Shown: positions 18,657 to 27,712 of the stretch, piece after piece
How positions within the stretch are numbered: position 1 is the first letter of the stretch
How the letters are laid out: every line of letters starts with the position of its first letter
NCBI GenBank assembly: GCA_937928085.1
Contig: CALFVU010000016.1
Location: 32,184 to 96,183 of the forward strand
Source of the DNA: an uncultured bacterium
GTDB taxonomy: Bacteria; Spirochaetota; Leptospiria; Leptospirales; Leptonemataceae
Reading direction: 5' to 3'
DNA length: 64,000 bases
Made by a program: the position numbers and the translations under genes
Notes under the pieces: generated by a model
Databases searched by the model: none
What the model was told of the DNA's origin: nothing
What the model saw: the letters and a program-made list of their open reading frames with translations, nothing else

Positions 18657-19799
18657 ATGGCTAAAAAAAATCATAAACAAGAAGATAAATTAGAAAAAGA
18701 AGAAGGAAAAAGATACTTTATTAACGAGGTATTTGCAGAACGAAAGTTTTTGTTGCTGAGAGAGTTTGCAAACAAAAAAGGTTTAATCTATGTAGATCAA
18801 TTGAATGACTACATAGACAATTTAAAAAATATTCGCGGGATTGGGCAGAAAAAATTGAATATAATTCTAGAAAAAATTAAAAATCCAGAACTTACAATTA
18901 AAGTAGAACCCATACATTTGAAAGAAATTGAGTGGGAGACTCCAATTGAAAGAGTATTTCGAGGTTCTTACCATGCTCTTTTAGAATACTGTTTTAAAAC
19001 AGGTAGAACGAAATTAAAAGATCTAAAAACTTTAACATTAGAAGAAATACGTTCTATACCTTGGCCGGGTAATGCTATATATAAATCTTTTTTAAAAAAA
19101 TTAGAAAAGTTTGGTATCAACCCTCAGGAAAGTAATGAACCTTTAGATTTAGATAAACATCCAATGGGAAAACTAACCGATGATGTAAAATTAAATAAAG
19201 CATATCATAATGCTCATGTTTCTAATCTTCGAGAATTTTTACAATTAGGAAGAGAAGGAAGGTTGGCAATAAAAAATTATGGGGAGATAAGTGAAAATCT
19301 ATTAAGAGAACTTTTAAAAGAACACGGTATAAATCTTGAAGATTTCGAAAATCAATATTTTAGTAAATTACCAAATCGAAATATGGATCTAAAGCCAGAT
19401 GATATATTACCAAATATGAAAGAATTCTTAACACAAAGAGAATATTTTATTATAACGAATCGTGCCATAGAAAAGAAAACTCTTGAAAGTGTTGGATCCG
19501 AATTAGATTTAACAAGGGAAAGAATACGACAAATTGAAAAGAAAGCAGTAATTAGAACAAATATTTATATTGGTCCAATTATTCAGAAATATGCAGAAGA
19601 AATTTATAATACTGTAAAACAATCAGGAGGAAAAGCAAAACTTTCTAATTTATGTAAAAATCTAAAATGCAAACCTGAGAGTGTAAACTTAATCACATAT
19701 TTAGCGGGTTATAAAGATTTACGAACTGAAGATGATTTAATTTTTATTGATTTAACAAGAACTCGTATTTGGAATGCTCCTTCTTATGATTTCGCATAA
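18657..19799 (+). CDS. predicted DNA-binding regulator: three HhH/alpha-CTD-like modules plus sigma region 4
   Basis: 380 residues. Near residues 275-298 is an unmistakable sigma-70 region 4.2 helix-turn-helix (TLESVGSELDLTRERIRQIE), preceded by LTQREYFIITNR as in region 4.1. No sigma region 2 or 3 exists. Upstream are three segments resembling helix-hairpin-helix or RNA polymerase alpha C-terminal modules: about 49-76 (LKNIRGIGQKKLN), 118-153 (LTLEEIRSIPWPGNA) and 186-225 (NLREFLQLGREGRLAIKNYGE, read in two parts). The N-terminus is Lys/Glu-rich. I start at ATG 18657, eight bases after GAGGT; a TTG two codons earlier is also possible. The target is unknown; it may bind promoter DNA or RNA polymerase. 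A strong terminator follows. Confidence 0.75.
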   Translation: MAKKNHKQEDKLEKEEGKRYFINEVFAERKFLLLREFANKKGLIYVDQLNDYIDNLKNIRGIGQKKLNIILEKIKNPELTIKVEPIHLKEIEWETPIERVFRGSYHALLEYCFKTGRTKLKDLKTLTLEEIRSIPWPGNAIYKSFLKKLEKFGINPQESNEPLDLDKHPMGKLTDDVKLNKAYHNAHVSNLREFLQLGREGRLAIKNYGEISENLLRELLKEHGINLEDFENQYFSKLPNRNMDLKPDDILPNMKEFLTQREYFIITNRAIEKKTLESVGSELDLTRERIRQIEKKAVIRTNIYIGPIIQKYAEEIYNTVKQSGGKAKLSNLCKNLKCKPESVNLITYLAGYKDLRTEDDLIFIDLTRTRIWNAPSYDFA

Positions 19800-19818
19800 A
19801 TTTTTTTATATATAAAAC

Positions 19819-19848
19819 ATATAAAGCCCTGAATAAAGGGCTTTATAT
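19819..19848. terminator. bidirectional hairpin terminator
   Basis: A perfect 12-bp stem (ATATAAAGCCCT at 19819-19830 pairing with 19837-19848) with a 6-base loop GAATAA. It is flanked by T-rich DNA downstream on the plus strand (about 19854-19862) and a T-run for the minus strand (the A-run complement at 19801-19807 reads TTTTTTT upstream). It sits between the stops of two convergent genes (19799 and 19861), as expected for a shared rho-independent terminator. Confidence 0.85.
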
Positions 19849-19860
19849 CCAATAGATTTT

Positions 19861-20535
19861 TTATTTTGTATTATTTGAAAGCAACTTTTCTTTTTGTAGA
19901 TATTTGGAGTAAGTTTTTATGTAGTGAAAATAATTTTCATCATAATATACAATAGAAATTGCACCTAAAATACCTAAAATGAACAAATTGAACGTTTCTT
20001 CTTTGTTTAGTGAACTCGGAAGATTACGATTTGCTTTGTGAATTCTAAAGATCCCATAAGAAATACCTGTGGTTATTGGAAATGAAAGCATAAAAATGGT
20101 AAATCTTCTTTCCCATTTTGATTCTTTAGGTTCGAATTCGTTAGGAATATATTCGTAAGATATTTTATAGATTTCTTTGTCTATACCAACTTGTGGTAAA
20201 AAATATTTTTCGAAATAATATTTTCTGATTTCCTTATCTGATAAATGTTTTAAAAGAAATTCTTCTTCACTATTAATAGGAAAAGGAATAGATATTGTTT
20301 CTTGTTTAGATCTTAAAAATTCATCGATCGAAAGGTTCGGATTTAATATAAAAGATTCTATAGGATTTTGTTGAATTCTTTTTTTTAAAAAAAAAGGAGT
20401 TATTGAAGGTTGATACGAAGGATCTCGTGTAGTTGGTCTTTTTTCTTGAACTATAACCGGTCCTATAGTTTGAGAAAATAAAAGAGAAAAACTTAATAAA
20501 TAAACAAACAATGATAATATTTTTTTACTATACAT
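19861..20535 (-). CDS. hypothetical secreted/membrane protein
   Basis: A 224-residue protein I do not recognise. It begins with a signal-peptide-like hydrophobic segment (about 5-22). Its soluble middle is rich in Pro, Glu and Lys. Two hydrophobic segments follow (about 148-168 and 188-206), the second ending near YYDENYFHY. It is probably anchored in the inner membrane. It is convergent with the regulator at 18657 and divergent from the epimerase gene at 20616. No motif points to a function. Confidence 0.55.
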   Translation of the reverse strand: MYSKKILSLFVYLLSFSLLFSQTIGPVIVQEKRPTTRDPSYQPSITPFFLKKRIQQNPIESFILNPNLSIDEFLRSKQETISIPFPINSEEEFLLKHLSDKEIRKYYFEKYFLPQVGIDKEIYKISYEYIPNEFEPKESKWERRFTIFMLSFPITTGISYGIFRIHKANRNLPSSLNKEETFNLFILGILGAISIVYYDENYFHYIKTYSKYLQKEKLLSNNTK

Positions 20536-20615
20536 AGTTGTTTAATTTTTTATATTTCTTTATACAATAAACAAAAAAATGTAGACAAACAAAAATTATT
20601 ATTTTTTATAAAAAT

Positions 20616-21530
20616 ATGAAAAAAATTCTTATAGCTGGTGGTTCTGGTTTTATTGGAAGAAATTTATCTTTTTATTTTATAAACAAAAATTATAATATTT
20701 ATCATTTATCTACATCCAAGAAACAAATTCAAAATATACAAGTCTTCGAGTGGAATCCAAAGAAACGATTGATTTCCGAAGAAGGGAAGCAGATACTACA
20801 ACAAGTCGATGCTATTATTGTTTTATCTGGTGCTAATATAGCTGGCAAAATATGGGATGATAGCTATAAAAAGGAAATTCAAAATAGCAGGATTGACTCC
20901 ACAACTTTTCTTTGCGAATTGCTAAATAACAGTATCAATCAAAAACGACCGGAAGTTGTGATCTTTGCTTCTGCCACAGGTTTTTATGGAGACAGAGGTT
21001 CAGAAGTTTTAACAGAAGAAAGTAAGAGAGGAAGTGGTTTTTTAGCAGAAACCTGTGAATTATGGGAACAATCTGCTATTAATTTACATCCAGAAATTCG
21101 AAAAGTTCACATTCGTATTGGTTTTGTATTAGATAAAAACGAAGGGGCTCTTCCTAAAATGATTTTACCAATCAAATTTTTTGTTGGTGCTATCCCCGGT
21201 AGTGGTAAGCAATTTGTAAGTTGGATTCATATATTAGATTTAGTTCGTATTTTTGAATTTGCAGTAGAAAATACGGAAGTTAGAGGTATATACAATGGAA
21301 CAGCACCACATCCCGTAACATTAGAAGATCTTTTGAATACATCAGCAAAAATATTAAATAGAAAAATTTTTTTACCCAATATTCCAGAATTTTTGATCCG
21401 TTTCGCTTTAGGAGAAATGTCAGAGTTGGTATTGGCAAGTTCATGTGTAATCCCAAAACGGTTATTAGACAAAAACTTCGAATTTAAATATAAAACCATT
21501 GAAAGTGCTTTAACAGATTTATTAAAGTAA
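20616..21530 (+). CDS. TIGR01777 (YfcH-type) NAD-dependent epimerase-like protein
   Basis: 304 residues of the extended short-chain dehydrogenase superfamily. The nucleotide-binding GGSGFIGR is at residues 8-15. Family landmarks include VLSGANIAGKIWDD, SRIDST, ASATGFYGDRG and the conserved GSGFLAETCELWE. The C-terminus carries the DUF1731-type tail (about 250-300: IPEFLIRFALGEMSELVL). YfcH-family proteins are predicted sugar-nucleotide epimerases, but no substrate has been agreed. It stands alone, with its stop 3 bp from the convergent stop of the MTA phosphorylase gene. Confidence 0.88.
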   Translation: MKKILIAGGSGFIGRNLSFYFINKNYNIYHLSTSKKQIQNIQVFEWNPKKRLISEEGKQILQQVDAIIVLSGANIAGKIWDDSYKKEIQNSRIDSTTFLCELLNNSINQKRPEVVIFASATGFYGDRGSEVLTEESKRGSGFLAETCELWEQSAINLHPEIRKVHIRIGFVLDKNEGALPKMILPIKFFVGAIPGSGKQFVSWIHILDLVRIFEFAVENTEVRGIYNGTAPHPVTLEDLLNTSAKILNRKIFLPNIPEFLIRFALGEMSELVLASSCVIPKRLLDKNFEFKYKTIESALTDLLK

Positions 21531-21532
21531 TT

Positions 21533-22393
21533 TTAAATTAAGTCTGGAAAGAGGAATCTTAATTTTTTCAGTTGTTCAGGATTTCTTTTGTCCGGTGTAG
21601 TGATCATCGAAGAATGAATTGTATTTTTGTATGGATTGTTCAAATCTTTTATATCTCGTAAAATAGCTTTTAGTAATTTTTTAGCATTTTCTGAATTTTT
21701 ATGTAAATTTTCAATAACCAGTTCCACATTAACTTCCTCTTCGTCTTCTTTCCAGCAATCATAATCTGTGGACATACAAATCATTTGATAAGAAATTTCT
21801 GCTTCCCGAGCTAACTTTGCTTCTGGTAGTACACTCATGTTGATAATATCCGCACCCCAGCTTCTATACATATGAGATTCTGCTCTTGTGGAAAATGCTG
21901 GACCTTCCATACATATTAAAGTTTTATCTCTATGCATTTTTACATCAAGTATATCTTTGTGATTATATATTATATCTGCTAAAACTCTAGAAAAAGGATC
22001 TGCAAACGAGAAATGTGCTACTACACCATTTTCGTAAAATGTATGTGGACGTATTCCTTTTGTTCTGTCGATGATCTGGGATGGCAAAACAAAATCTCTT
22101 GGTTTTATTTCTTCTCTTAAAGAACCAACTGCTGAAAAAGAAATAATATGTTCAACACCTAAAGATTTTAAAGCAGCTATATTTGATCGATAAGGAACTT
22201 CCGAAGGATTATAAATATGACCGCGTCCATGCCGGGATAAAAAAGCAATTTGAATTTGATTATATTCACAAATAAATATTTTATCTGAAGGTTTTCCCCA
22301 TGGAGTTTCTATTTCCAATTCTCTTATAATAGAAAATTCTGGAATTTCATATAACCCGGAACCGCCAATTACACCAATATTCACTCTTTCCAT
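21533..22393 (-). CDS. mtnP: S-methyl-5'-thioadenosine phosphorylase
   Basis: Splits methylthioadenosine with phosphate to adenine and methylthioribose-1-phosphate, feeding methionine salvage. Seen: GVIGGSGLY at the N-terminus, SRHGRGH (phosphate site), SAVGSLRE, MEGPAFSTRAES and the substrate-site NMSVLPEAKLAREAE. Asp in STDYDCW is typical of the adenine-specific MTAP form as opposed to guanosine/inosine phosphorylases. I take ATG 22393 (286 aa, normal length) over a TTG three codons upstream. The C-terminus extends about 15 residues beyond the core. Confidence 0.95.
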   Translation of the reverse strand: MERVNIGVIGGSGLYEIPEFSIIRELEIETPWGKPSDKIFICEYNQIQIAFLSRHGRGHIYNPSEVPYRSNIAALKSLGVEHIISFSAVGSLREEIKPRDFVLPSQIIDRTKGIRPHTFYENGVVAHFSFADPFSRVLADIIYNHKDILDVKMHRDKTLICMEGPAFSTRAESHMYRSWGADIINMSVLPEAKLAREAEISYQMICMSTDYDCWKEDEEEVNVELVIENLHKNSENAKKLLKAILRDIKDLNNPYKNTIHSSMITTPDKRNPEQLKKLRFLFPDLI

Positions 22394-23010
22394 AAAACAC
22401 AAAATTTTTAATTCTATTTTTACGTCATTTTGATTTTCTTTTGAGAATTTAAAATGTATTTATATTTTTTTAAACAATTGTATTAGTTAATTCAAATTTT
22501 TGCTTATCAAATATTATTTTTTTCCACTATTAAAATTCGCCTCTTTTTAATTTATTTATTATTACGAGAATCCAAAATTTAGTTTATAGGAAACAACAAC
22601 AGGTAATTCATAAGAAATGGGTAATTGTTAGCAAAAATTAACAAAAACTTTTCATGATGTGGTTAAAAACAAATATTAATTACTACTAAAAGAACTCAAG
22701 ATGCAAAAAACGAAATTCTAAAAAAAAGAATGATATATCAAACGAAATAAAAACTACAAGCAATCTCGAAAAAGAAAAATGAATAGAACTAACTTTTGAA
22801 ATATTTTTAAGTTATTTATTTTAGTTTTAGGATTCTCAATTCTACATCAAAATTGTAATTTTATATTATTATAAGAAAATTTATTGTTAATAAGTTTTAA
22901 AATAATCATAAAAAAAATTTAAAAAATTATACTATAAAAAAATTAAAATTTTAATCATTATTGATCATTTTTTTATAATTAGAAATAAAAACTATTGAAT
23001 GATTTCACAA
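22394..23010. other. 617-bp gap with imperfect inverted repeat and interrupted frame
   Basis: No intact gene is seen. GAGAATCC begins an element near 22566 and its reverse complement GGATTCTC lies near 22833; extending both gives about 15 matches in 21. The intervening DNA is A-rich on the plus strand. One frame from 22534 to 22782 is open apart from two TAA codons (about 22639 and 22687). This could be the remnant of a small mobile element or gene, or chance in AT-rich DNA. Confidence 0.3.
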
Positions 23011-23796
23011 TTATAAATATTGATTACAAATTTCATAAAGTTGATTGATTGTCTCCCAATCCTTAATAAACATATCTGGTACATTTCTTTTATTTTCGAA
23101 ATATTTTCCGGTTATATTTTGAACTTCTTTCGAAATAGCTAAATATACAGGTGTTTCTGCTGCCTGAAAGGGAGTTTCGTGTCCACCAAAACCTAAATCA
23201 TTACTTAGTTTAGAGTTAGCATCTCCGGGATGACAGGCGTTTACCCAAATGTTTTTATCTTTTAGTTTTTGTGACCATATAAAGCTTAACATTCTTTCTG
23301 CTTGTTTACTTTGTCGATAAGCGGTATTGTTATTGTAGATTCTTTTATTAAATTGAAGATCATAAATATCTAAGTCTCCTGCCCAATAACTCGCCACATT
23401 TACAACTCGAGAATTGTTTTCAAAAAAATCTAAAAGATAATCAATCATACGATGATATCCCAAAATATTGACAGCAAATTGACATTCTAATCCTTCTTGT
23501 GTTATCGTTTTTATTTTTGGAACTTCTGAAGCATTGTTAATTAAAATGTGAATTTTTAAATTATTTTTGTAAATTATTTCCTCGATTTGTTTAAGGATTG
23601 ATGTTTTTGATCTTAAATCTGCAACGAAAATAAAATATTCATTGGTTGTATATTTCGTTTGTAGTTTTTCTTTTAATTTTTTAAGTTTTTCTAAATTTCT
23701 TCCTGCAAGTATAATGGAAATGTGGTTTTCTGCTAACCTTTCACATATTGCAGATCCTATAGTTCCAGTAGAACCAGTTACCAAAGCAAACTTCAT
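23011..23796 (-). CDS. short-chain dehydrogenase/reductase, retinol-dehydrogenase-like
   Basis: 261 residues. The Rossmann motif TGSTGTIG (7-14), the NNAS motif, the catalytic Ser in NVASYWAG and the Tyr/Lys pair in YRQSKQA are all present. The layout, including a late HPGDANSKL, resembles the retinol dehydrogenase/WW-domain-oxidoreductase branch of classical SDRs, using NADP(H). The substrate cannot be read from sequence. It lies upstream-to-downstream with the glycosyltransferase gene on the same strand but 71 bp apart, so joint transcription is uncertain. Confidence 0.85.
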   Translation of the reverse strand: MKFALVTGSTGTIGSAICERLAENHISIILAGRNLEKLKKLKEKLQTKYTTNEYFIFVADLRSKTSILKQIEEIIYKNNLKIHILINNASEVPKIKTITQEGLECQFAVNILGYHRMIDYLLDFFENNSRVVNVASYWAGDLDIYDLQFNKRIYNNNTAYRQSKQAERMLSFIWSQKLKDKNIWVNACHPGDANSKLSNDLGFGGHETPFQAAETPVYLAISKEVQNITGKYFENKRNVPDMFIKDWETINQLYEICNQYL

Positions 23797-23867
23797 ATTA
23801 ACAGTCTAAAGTTGTTATTAGATTTTCAATTCTTTTCTTTAAGCCAATTAGTAATTTATTTTTTTGT

Positions 23868-25103
23868 TTAATTATTGTTTTTTTCCAAAATTCTTTTATA
23901 TAAATTTTCTAATTTGTTAGCGCATTCATACACATCATGAGTTTTAGCGATTTGAATACTATTTTCTGAAAATTTTTTATATTTTTCTTTGTTTGTCAAA
24001 ATTTCAATAGTTTTTTTTGCAATTGTTTGATAATCGCCGGGTTCTACTGTATAACCATTGACGTCGTTTTGAATTAGTTCTGGTAAAGCAAAAGAGTTTA
24101 CACCAACACAAGGTAAACCGCAAGACATTGCTTCTAAAACAACTAATCCTTGAGTTTCCATAGTAGAGGCGGTAAGGAAAATATCATATAAAGGATAAAT
24201 TTTAGGAAGCTCAGAACGACTTACAAAACCATGAAATATAACTGAATCAAAAATTCCTAAAGATTTCGCTTCTTCTTTTAAGGATTTTAAAGCTGGTCCA
24301 TCTCCATAGATTTCTAGTTTTGCTTTCGGCAATTCTTTTTTAATTTCAAAAAAAGCTTTTAGTAAAACATCACAATTTTTTTCATAAGCAATTCTTCCTA
24401 CATGTAAAAGTCGTGGAGGATGATTCGTAATTTCTTTAGGAGTACCGGAAAACATACTAAAATCTATTCCATTGGAGATCACTTCTATAGTTCTTTTTAC
24501 TCCTTTGTTGATTAATTCTTGTCGAATTAATTCTGTGGGAGATATTATTACATCACAGGCTTCGTAGAATATATTGTTATATTTCCAAAGTAGTGCCTTT
24601 TTTATGGGGGAAGTAGTTTTTTTTTCTAATTTTTCTAAATTTTTTTTAATTTTTTTTCCTAATATAAAGTAATCCATTAGTTTATCAATATTTAAAAGTC
24701 TATAAAGAGATATATACATTTCTTGTTCGGATATTAAAGTGTGATATGTTCCTATTAAAGGAATTTTGTAATATTTCGAAGTCCATAAGGCATATTGTCC
24801 TAATAATCCTGGTGTATGGAGATGAATCATTTCCGCTCCAAATTTCGTAATGGCTTCTTTGATTTTTTTTCGTGATGGTAATACAATTTTTACATCGGGA
24901 TAAGAGGGCAACGGTGCATTTTTAAATCTGATTACTTTGATATTGGGATGTAATTCAAAATCTTTATTTTCGTCTTTATATTTAGGTGCACAAATAACAA
25001 ATTCATGGCCTTTATTTGCTAAGATATTGGTAAATTGATGAATTGATATTGCTACTCCATCGATCTTGGGTAAAAAAGTATCGGTAAAAATTGCTATTTT
25101 CAT
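23868..25103 (-). CDS. glycosyltransferase family 4 (lipid or cell-envelope glycosylation)
   Basis: 411 residues with the GT-B fold. The N-terminal domain begins MKIAIFTDTFLPKIDGVA (membrane-associated GT4 hallmark) and contains HLHTPGLLG. The C-terminal domain carries HVGRIAYEKN and the donor-site E-x7-E motif in STMETQGLVVLEAMSCGLP. These features are shared with diacylglycerol glucosyltransferases and mannosyltransferases of the PimB type. It should sit on the inner face of the membrane and transfer a hexose from a nucleotide sugar to a lipid; which one is unknown. The small membrane gene at 25129 lies 25 bp upstream on the same strand. Confidence 0.88.
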   Translation of the reverse strand: MKIAIFTDTFLPKIDGVAISIHQFTNILANKGHEFVICAPKYKDENKDFELHPNIKVIRFKNAPLPSYPDVKIVLPSRKKIKEAITKFGAEMIHLHTPGLLGQYALWTSKYYKIPLIGTYHTLISEQEMYISLYRLLNIDKLMDYFILGKKIKKNLEKLEKKTTSPIKKALLWKYNNIFYEACDVIISPTELIRQELINKGVKRTIEVISNGIDFSMFSGTPKEITNHPPRLLHVGRIAYEKNCDVLLKAFFEIKKELPKAKLEIYGDGPALKSLKEEAKSLGIFDSVIFHGFVSRSELPKIYPLYDIFLTASTMETQGLVVLEAMSCGLPCVGVNSFALPELIQNDVNGYTVEPGDYQTIAKKTIEILTNKEKYKKFSENSIQIAKTHDVYECANKLENLYKRILEKNNN

Positions 25104-25128
25104 ATTTTTTATAGAAAAAACTGAAATT

Positions 25129-25473
25129 TTAAAAAAATAACTTTGTGAATTCTGTAAATTCTTTTTTTAAGCTATTTATATAAAAACTAGAAACTAACCA
25201 AACAAAAAGATAAATTGTAAAAGACAAAAATATATTAAAAAAAGAAAAGGCGAAAATCTTTGATTGTTGTAAATTCCAAATTCTTTGTTCTTTTTTAAAG
25301 AGCCATAATATAAAATTTTTTGTAAAACCTAATCGAGAGAATTCAATTAGAAATAATAATAAATTAAGAAAAACTATATAAGGAAATAAAATCGGTATCC
25401 AGGAAAAAACAAATAATACAAAAAGAATAATCCAAATAGAAAAATAGTAAAATTTTTTAAAGATTAGTTTCAT
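25129..25473 (-). CDS. hypothetical small membrane protein
   Basis: 114 residues with two broad hydrophobic regions (about 10-45, probably two helices, and 76-98) separated by a basic loop containing KKEQRIW. I do not recognise a family. It lies just before the glycosyltransferase gene on the same strand (25 bp), so it may be its first operon partner. It is divergent from the MIP18-type gene at 25592. Confidence 0.5.
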   Translation of the reverse strand: MKLIFKKFYYFSIWIILFVLFVFSWIPILFPYIVFLNLLLFLIEFSRLGFTKNFILWLFKKEQRIWNLQQSKIFAFSFFNIFLSFTIYLFVWLVSSFYINSLKKEFTEFTKLFF

Positions 25474-25591
25474 GTATTTGATTTTTTTAAATTTTTTTAA
25501 GTTGTCTACTAAATTTTTACAAGATTTTTTTAATAGTCAGTATATAGAATTATGCTTGTCACAGTTATTGAATTTAGTAATTTTTAATAAT

Positions 25592-25927
25592 ATGGAACTT
25601 GATCATAATCAAACAGATGAAAATCAAAAAAAGATCCAAAAATTATGGGAAGAAGTAAAAAAAGTTTATGATCCAGAGATTGGACTTTCTATTGTGGATT
25701 TAGGTTTAGTGTATGACATCTGGATTGAATCAGATAAAGCTTTTGTAAAAATGACTTTAACTTCTATGGGATGCCCTGCAGGTCCTTTTTTAGAACACGA
25801 AGTAAAAGAAGCATGTAAAAGAATAGAAGGAGTACAGGATGCGGTAGTAGAGATTACTTTTAATCCTCCCTGGGATCCTCGAGAAATGGCAACGGATGAA
25901 GTCAAAATGATGTTAGGAATTTATTAA
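25592..25927 (+). CDS. MIP18/DUF59 family protein (SufT/PaaD-like iron-sulfur assembly factor)
   Basis: 111 residues matching the MIP18 family: DPEIGLSIVDLGLVYDI at about 27-43, MTLTSMGCPAG with the conserved Cys61, and a C-terminal FNPPWDP. Homologues help mature Fe-S proteins or phenylacetyl-CoA oxygenase. I start at ATG 25592, because the frame reaching back to 25472 is Phe/Leu-rich, unlike the family, and overlaps the divergent gene. No suf genes are adjacent. The haem lipoprotein starts 3 bp after its stop, so the two form an operon. Confidence 0.85.
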   Translation: MELDHNQTDENQKKIQKLWEEVKKVYDPEIGLSIVDLGLVYDIWIESDKAFVKMTLTSMGCPAGPFLEHEVKEACKRIEGVQDAVVEITFNPPWDPREMATDEVKMMLGIY

Positions 25928-25929
25928 CA

Positions 25930-26334
25930 ATGAAAGTATTGTTTTTAATTTTCATTATGCTTTTACTTTCTTGTAATTTAAAAAAAGAGAAGAAAAAAGA
26001 TGTTTTATTTCAATATCTAAATGAAAATTTATTTCCTAATAATTTTAATAATTCTTATAAATGTCAATTTGTTTTATCGGATATACCTACTTTTTCTGAA
26101 TTAAAAGAAAAAAACGTTTTTTCTAATTGTATTTCTTGCCATTCCGATACAAATCCAAAAGGGAATTTAAATTTACAAAGTTATGAGCAAACAAGGTTTA
26201 GAACAGAACCATATAATCCTCAAACTTCTATTTTGTATTTATCTGTGTTGCCAGGTGGAAAAATGGAACAGTATTCAAATCCATGTATTACGGATGCTAT
26301 TTATAAATGGATTAAAAATGGTTCTAAACAATGA
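25930..26334 (+). CDS. mono-haem cytochrome c-like lipoprotein
   Basis: 134 residues. The signal peptide ends in a lipobox LLSC with lipidated Cys at residue 15, then a Lys-rich spacer. The only haem-binding motif is C67-I-S-C70-H71, and a Met at 112 in GGKMEQ could be the distal ligand. The sequence after the motif (DTNPKGNLNLQSYE) resembles the short c-type domains of planctomycete-like cytochromes. It would be anchored on the periplasmic side of a membrane and carry one electron. It is co-transcribed with the MIP18-type gene; whether that is functional is unclear. Confidence 0.7.
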   Translation: MKVLFLIFIMLLLSCNLKKEKKKDVLFQYLNENLFPNNFNNSYKCQFVLSDIPTFSELKEKNVFSNCISCHSDTNPKGNLNLQSYEQTRFRTEPYNPQTSILYLSVLPGGKMEQYSNPCITDAIYKWIKNGSKQ

Positions 26335-26338
26335 AAGT

Positions 26339-27589
26339 TTATCTAAGTTTATTATAAATTTCTAAAATTTCTAAGTTGAATTTTTGATATTTTTCTTGTT
26401 CTTTCGTTAAAGTAAAAAATAAATCGCAATGTTTTAAAAGCAATTCTTTTAGCTTTTGAATTTCTTTCCACTGTTCGGGCATTTTTAAATTTTGATATAA
26501 CTGATAATAATATTTAATAAATACAAATTCGTATTGAGGGATATCAATGTAGCTTGTGGATTCCTTAAGTTCTCCGTTTAAAAATTGTTGTAATTTTTTG
26601 TAATTTTCTTTATAAATTTCTTCTTCAATAGATTTTAAAATTAATCCTGTTTCTTGTTTATAATAATCATATTTTAATCTTTCCTCTGGATTCGATTCAG
26701 AAGAATAGAAATTCATTAAATAAAAATTAGAAATACCTTTAGCCATTTTACATTCTATGGAAAGACTGATTTTTTCGCATTCCTCAGATAAACTTAACAA
26801 ATCCAACAACATAGCTAAGGTTTCAGGATGTTTCGGTTTTTTATATTTTTCTATTAAAAAGTATTCTAATAAACTTGAAAAATAATAATTGATGAATTCA
26901 TAATAATCAAAATTATATCGAAATTTATCTTTAAGCTTCCAAGCTATTCGAAATTGTTGTAAAGTGGATTGTAGATCAATAAAACTATTTTCTTTTAGAT
27001 ATATAGTCCAATATAGTTTGCCTAAAGAAACATAAGCTTCCACTAGGTCGGAGTCTTTATGAATTGCTTTTCGGTATTCTTGTATTGCTTTTTCGTAATT
27101 TCCATCGTTAAAATAAGTATCGCCTTTTCGTTTTAGTAAATATGCTGCTTCTATATTTTCTGATTCTAATGTTCTTACAACAAAGAACCCTTCTCTTACT
27201 CTTAACAAATTCCCGACACCAGTTAACACTAATCCATAAAAAGGATGATTTAAAATCGAAACAACTGTGATTTCCCCTACAATGTATGCATTTTTAAATT
27301 TTTCATGATGGGGATCTTTATAAACAACATAAAGTTTTTGACCTACCTTTAATCCTTTGTTATTGATTACTTTTACAGTCACTTGATCTTTTCTTAGATC
27401 ATATTCTTTAATGGGTGACTCTTTATCTATTATCTCTGCCCTCTTTACTTTTGATTTGATCTCTCCAACCAAAATAGTTTTTTTAGGATAAACCGATCGA
27501 TACGATTCAAAAGCATATACATAAATAGTTTGATCTTTAGGTATTATGCTTATAAAAGGAAAAAAAACACTAATTAAATATTTTTTCAT
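26339..27589 (-). CDS. TPR-containing secreted or anchored protein
   Basis: 416 residues. The N-terminus (MKKYLISVFFPFISII) looks like a signal peptide or anchor. Residues about 20-150 form a beta-rich domain of unknown kind (VKVINNKGLKVGQKLYVVY). At about 150-200 there is a clear tetratricopeptide pair: AAYLLKRKGDTYFNDGNYEKAI and then AYVSLGKLYW. The C-terminal half is helical with weaker repeats. It probably serves as a protein-protein scaffold in the envelope. Its stop is 4 bp from the convergent haem lipoprotein gene, and it is divergent from the crotonase at 27713. Confidence 0.65.
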   Translation of the reverse strand: MKKYLISVFFPFISIIPKDQTIYVYAFESYRSVYPKKTILVGEIKSKVKRAEIIDKESPIKEYDLRKDQVTVKVINNKGLKVGQKLYVVYKDPHHEKFKNAYIVGEITVVSILNHPFYGLVLTGVGNLLRVREGFFVVRTLESENIEAAYLLKRKGDTYFNDGNYEKAIQEYRKAIHKDSDLVEAYVSLGKLYWTIYLKENSFIDLQSTLQQFRIAWKLKDKFRYNFDYYEFINYYFSSLLEYFLIEKYKKPKHPETLAMLLDLLSLSEECEKISLSIECKMAKGISNFYLMNFYSSESNPEERLKYDYYKQETGLILKSIEEEIYKENYKKLQQFLNGELKESTSYIDIPQYEFVFIKYYYQLYQNLKMPEQWKEIQKLKELLLKHCDLFFTLTKEQEKYQKFNLEILEIYNKLR

Positions 27590-27712
27590 TTTTTATAATT
27601 ATCGTTTTTTATGATTCATTTTATCAAAAATTTTATATTCTACATATTCTTTTCTTTTAAAAAAGTTGACTTAAAAATCAATTTAATAGAAATATATCAA
27701 CAAGGTAACTTT

